The notes beneath the pieces are model-generated. The model was not told the origin of the DNA, did no database searches, and saw only the letters and a list, made by a program, of their open reading frames with translations. A program made the translations under genes and the position numbers. A DNA stretch of 64,000 nt from Gemmatimonadota bacterium. GTDB taxonomy: Bacteria; Gemmatimonadota; Gemmatimonadetes; Longimicrobiales; Gaopeijiaceae. Shown here one piece after another: positions 63,809-64,000 of the stretch (position 1 is the first letter of the stretch; the number at the start of each line of letters is the position of its first letter). The stretch lies in assembly GCA_012960225.1 (NCBI GenBank), contig DUBS01000036.1, forward strand, positions 1-64,000. The letters are read 5' to 3'.

Positions 63809-64000
63809 CGTGCTCTCTCCTGGGCTAGCAGAAGCACCAATTCGTTACCAGATGGTGTATGCATACCGAGGATTTCCCGAGCTTTCGGGACAACTATTTG
63901 CCGACTTTCAAGTACCTGGATGCGTTGCTCTACCCTCACGCGCTCAGCCTCGGAGACTGAGACCTCCTGTCTCAGGTTATCAAGCGCTTTCTGCGTCTCA
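63805..64000 (-). CDS. ftsL: FtsL-like division protein, C-terminal part (cut by window edge)
   Basis: Sixty-four residues reach the right edge and stop at TGA 63807-63805, overlapping the ftsI ATG. A charged heptad-like coiled coil (EVSVSEAERVRVEQRIQVLE) is followed by PKAREILGMHTPSGNELVLL, which is the usual FtsL end. FtsL forms a complex with FtsB and FtsQ. The membrane helix must lie beyond the window. The call leans on position directly before ftsI. Confidence 0.75.
   Translation of the reverse strand, partial: ETQKALDNLRQEVSVSEAERVRVEQRIQVLESRQIVVPKAREILGMHTPSGNELVLLLAQERAR

Noticed and set aside
1-64000. tRNA, rRNA, CRISPR arrays and insertion sequences
   Set aside because: No tRNA cloverleaf with CCA end, no rRNA-like stretch, no regularly spaced repeats and no transposase motifs were found on reading both strands.

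Overview
The window is a dense bacterial chromosome segment with roughly 55 genes, almost all of them housekeeping and many overlapping by 1-11 bases. Lipoproteins, outer-membrane beta-barrel-like proteins and a MurE of the meso-diaminopimelate type point to a diderm (Gram-negative) bacterium. The gene mix includes stand-alone PurS/PurQ/short PurL, a short phosphatidylserine decarboxylase with PssA, both AspRS and AsnRS, MtaB, a 7TM-HD PgpH protein, a PASTA-tailed FtsI, and a LexA whose sequence resembles the Gemmatimonadota type as I remember it. I infer an uncultured, probably marine, Gemmatimonadota-like lineage. This rests on recall and not on a search, so the phylum is tentative. No rRNA, tRNA, CRISPR array or transposase was found.

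Layout. 1-1166 (minus): start of a methylmalonyl-CoA mutase cobalamin subunit and its chaperone meaB. 1180-4562: an odd 3.4-kb island bounded by a perfect 17-bp direct repeat. It carries only micro-genes (small membrane proteins, two zinc-ribbon proteins, one conserved small basic protein), GC-rich hairpins, a recurring CCCCARATTTTT motif, and two 177-nt copies of a structured, non-coding-looking element. 4713-11734 (minus): mgtE, ybeY, pgpH, phoH, aspS. 11751-15252: vanZ-like, rlmN (plus), lepB, a LytR_C protein and yqeK. 15363-20689 (minus): trpD-trpC-trpF-trpB-trpA with lexA inserted on the opposite strand between trpD and trpC. 20816-32552 (plus): an 11-gene run truA-fsa-degP-purB-purC-psd-pssA-purS-purQ-purL-purF. 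32616-40628 (minus): fbp, a beta-barrel relic, a LapA-like protein, miaB, mtaB, an outer-membrane protein/lipoprotein pair, and alr. 40694-41482 (plus): mazG. 41490-49335 (minus): a 2-hydroxyacid dehydrogenase, asnS, recG, a large membrane protein with a VWA-like motif and an M23 peptidase. 49457-64000 (minus): the division/cell-wall (dcw) cluster in transcription order ftsL-ftsI-murE-murF-mraY-murD-ftsW-murG-murC-ftsQ-ftsA-ftsZ.

How the genes work together. The right quarter makes the UDP-MurNAc-pentapeptide and lipid precursors and builds the divisome around FtsZ; alr and the M23 peptidase serve the same envelope. The central plus-strand run supplies several steps of purine synthesis and the two steps to phosphatidylethanolamine. 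The trp cluster converts anthranilate to tryptophan; trpE and trpG are not in the window. The left housekeeping block handles Mg2+ import, ribosome/rRNA maturation, c-di-AMP turnover and aspartyl-tRNA.

The least ordinary part is the 1.2-4.6 kb island. The duplicated 177-nt element with matched hairpins and the 17-bp boundary repeat are the best candidates for something undescribed: a small mobile or satellite island with its own RNA element.
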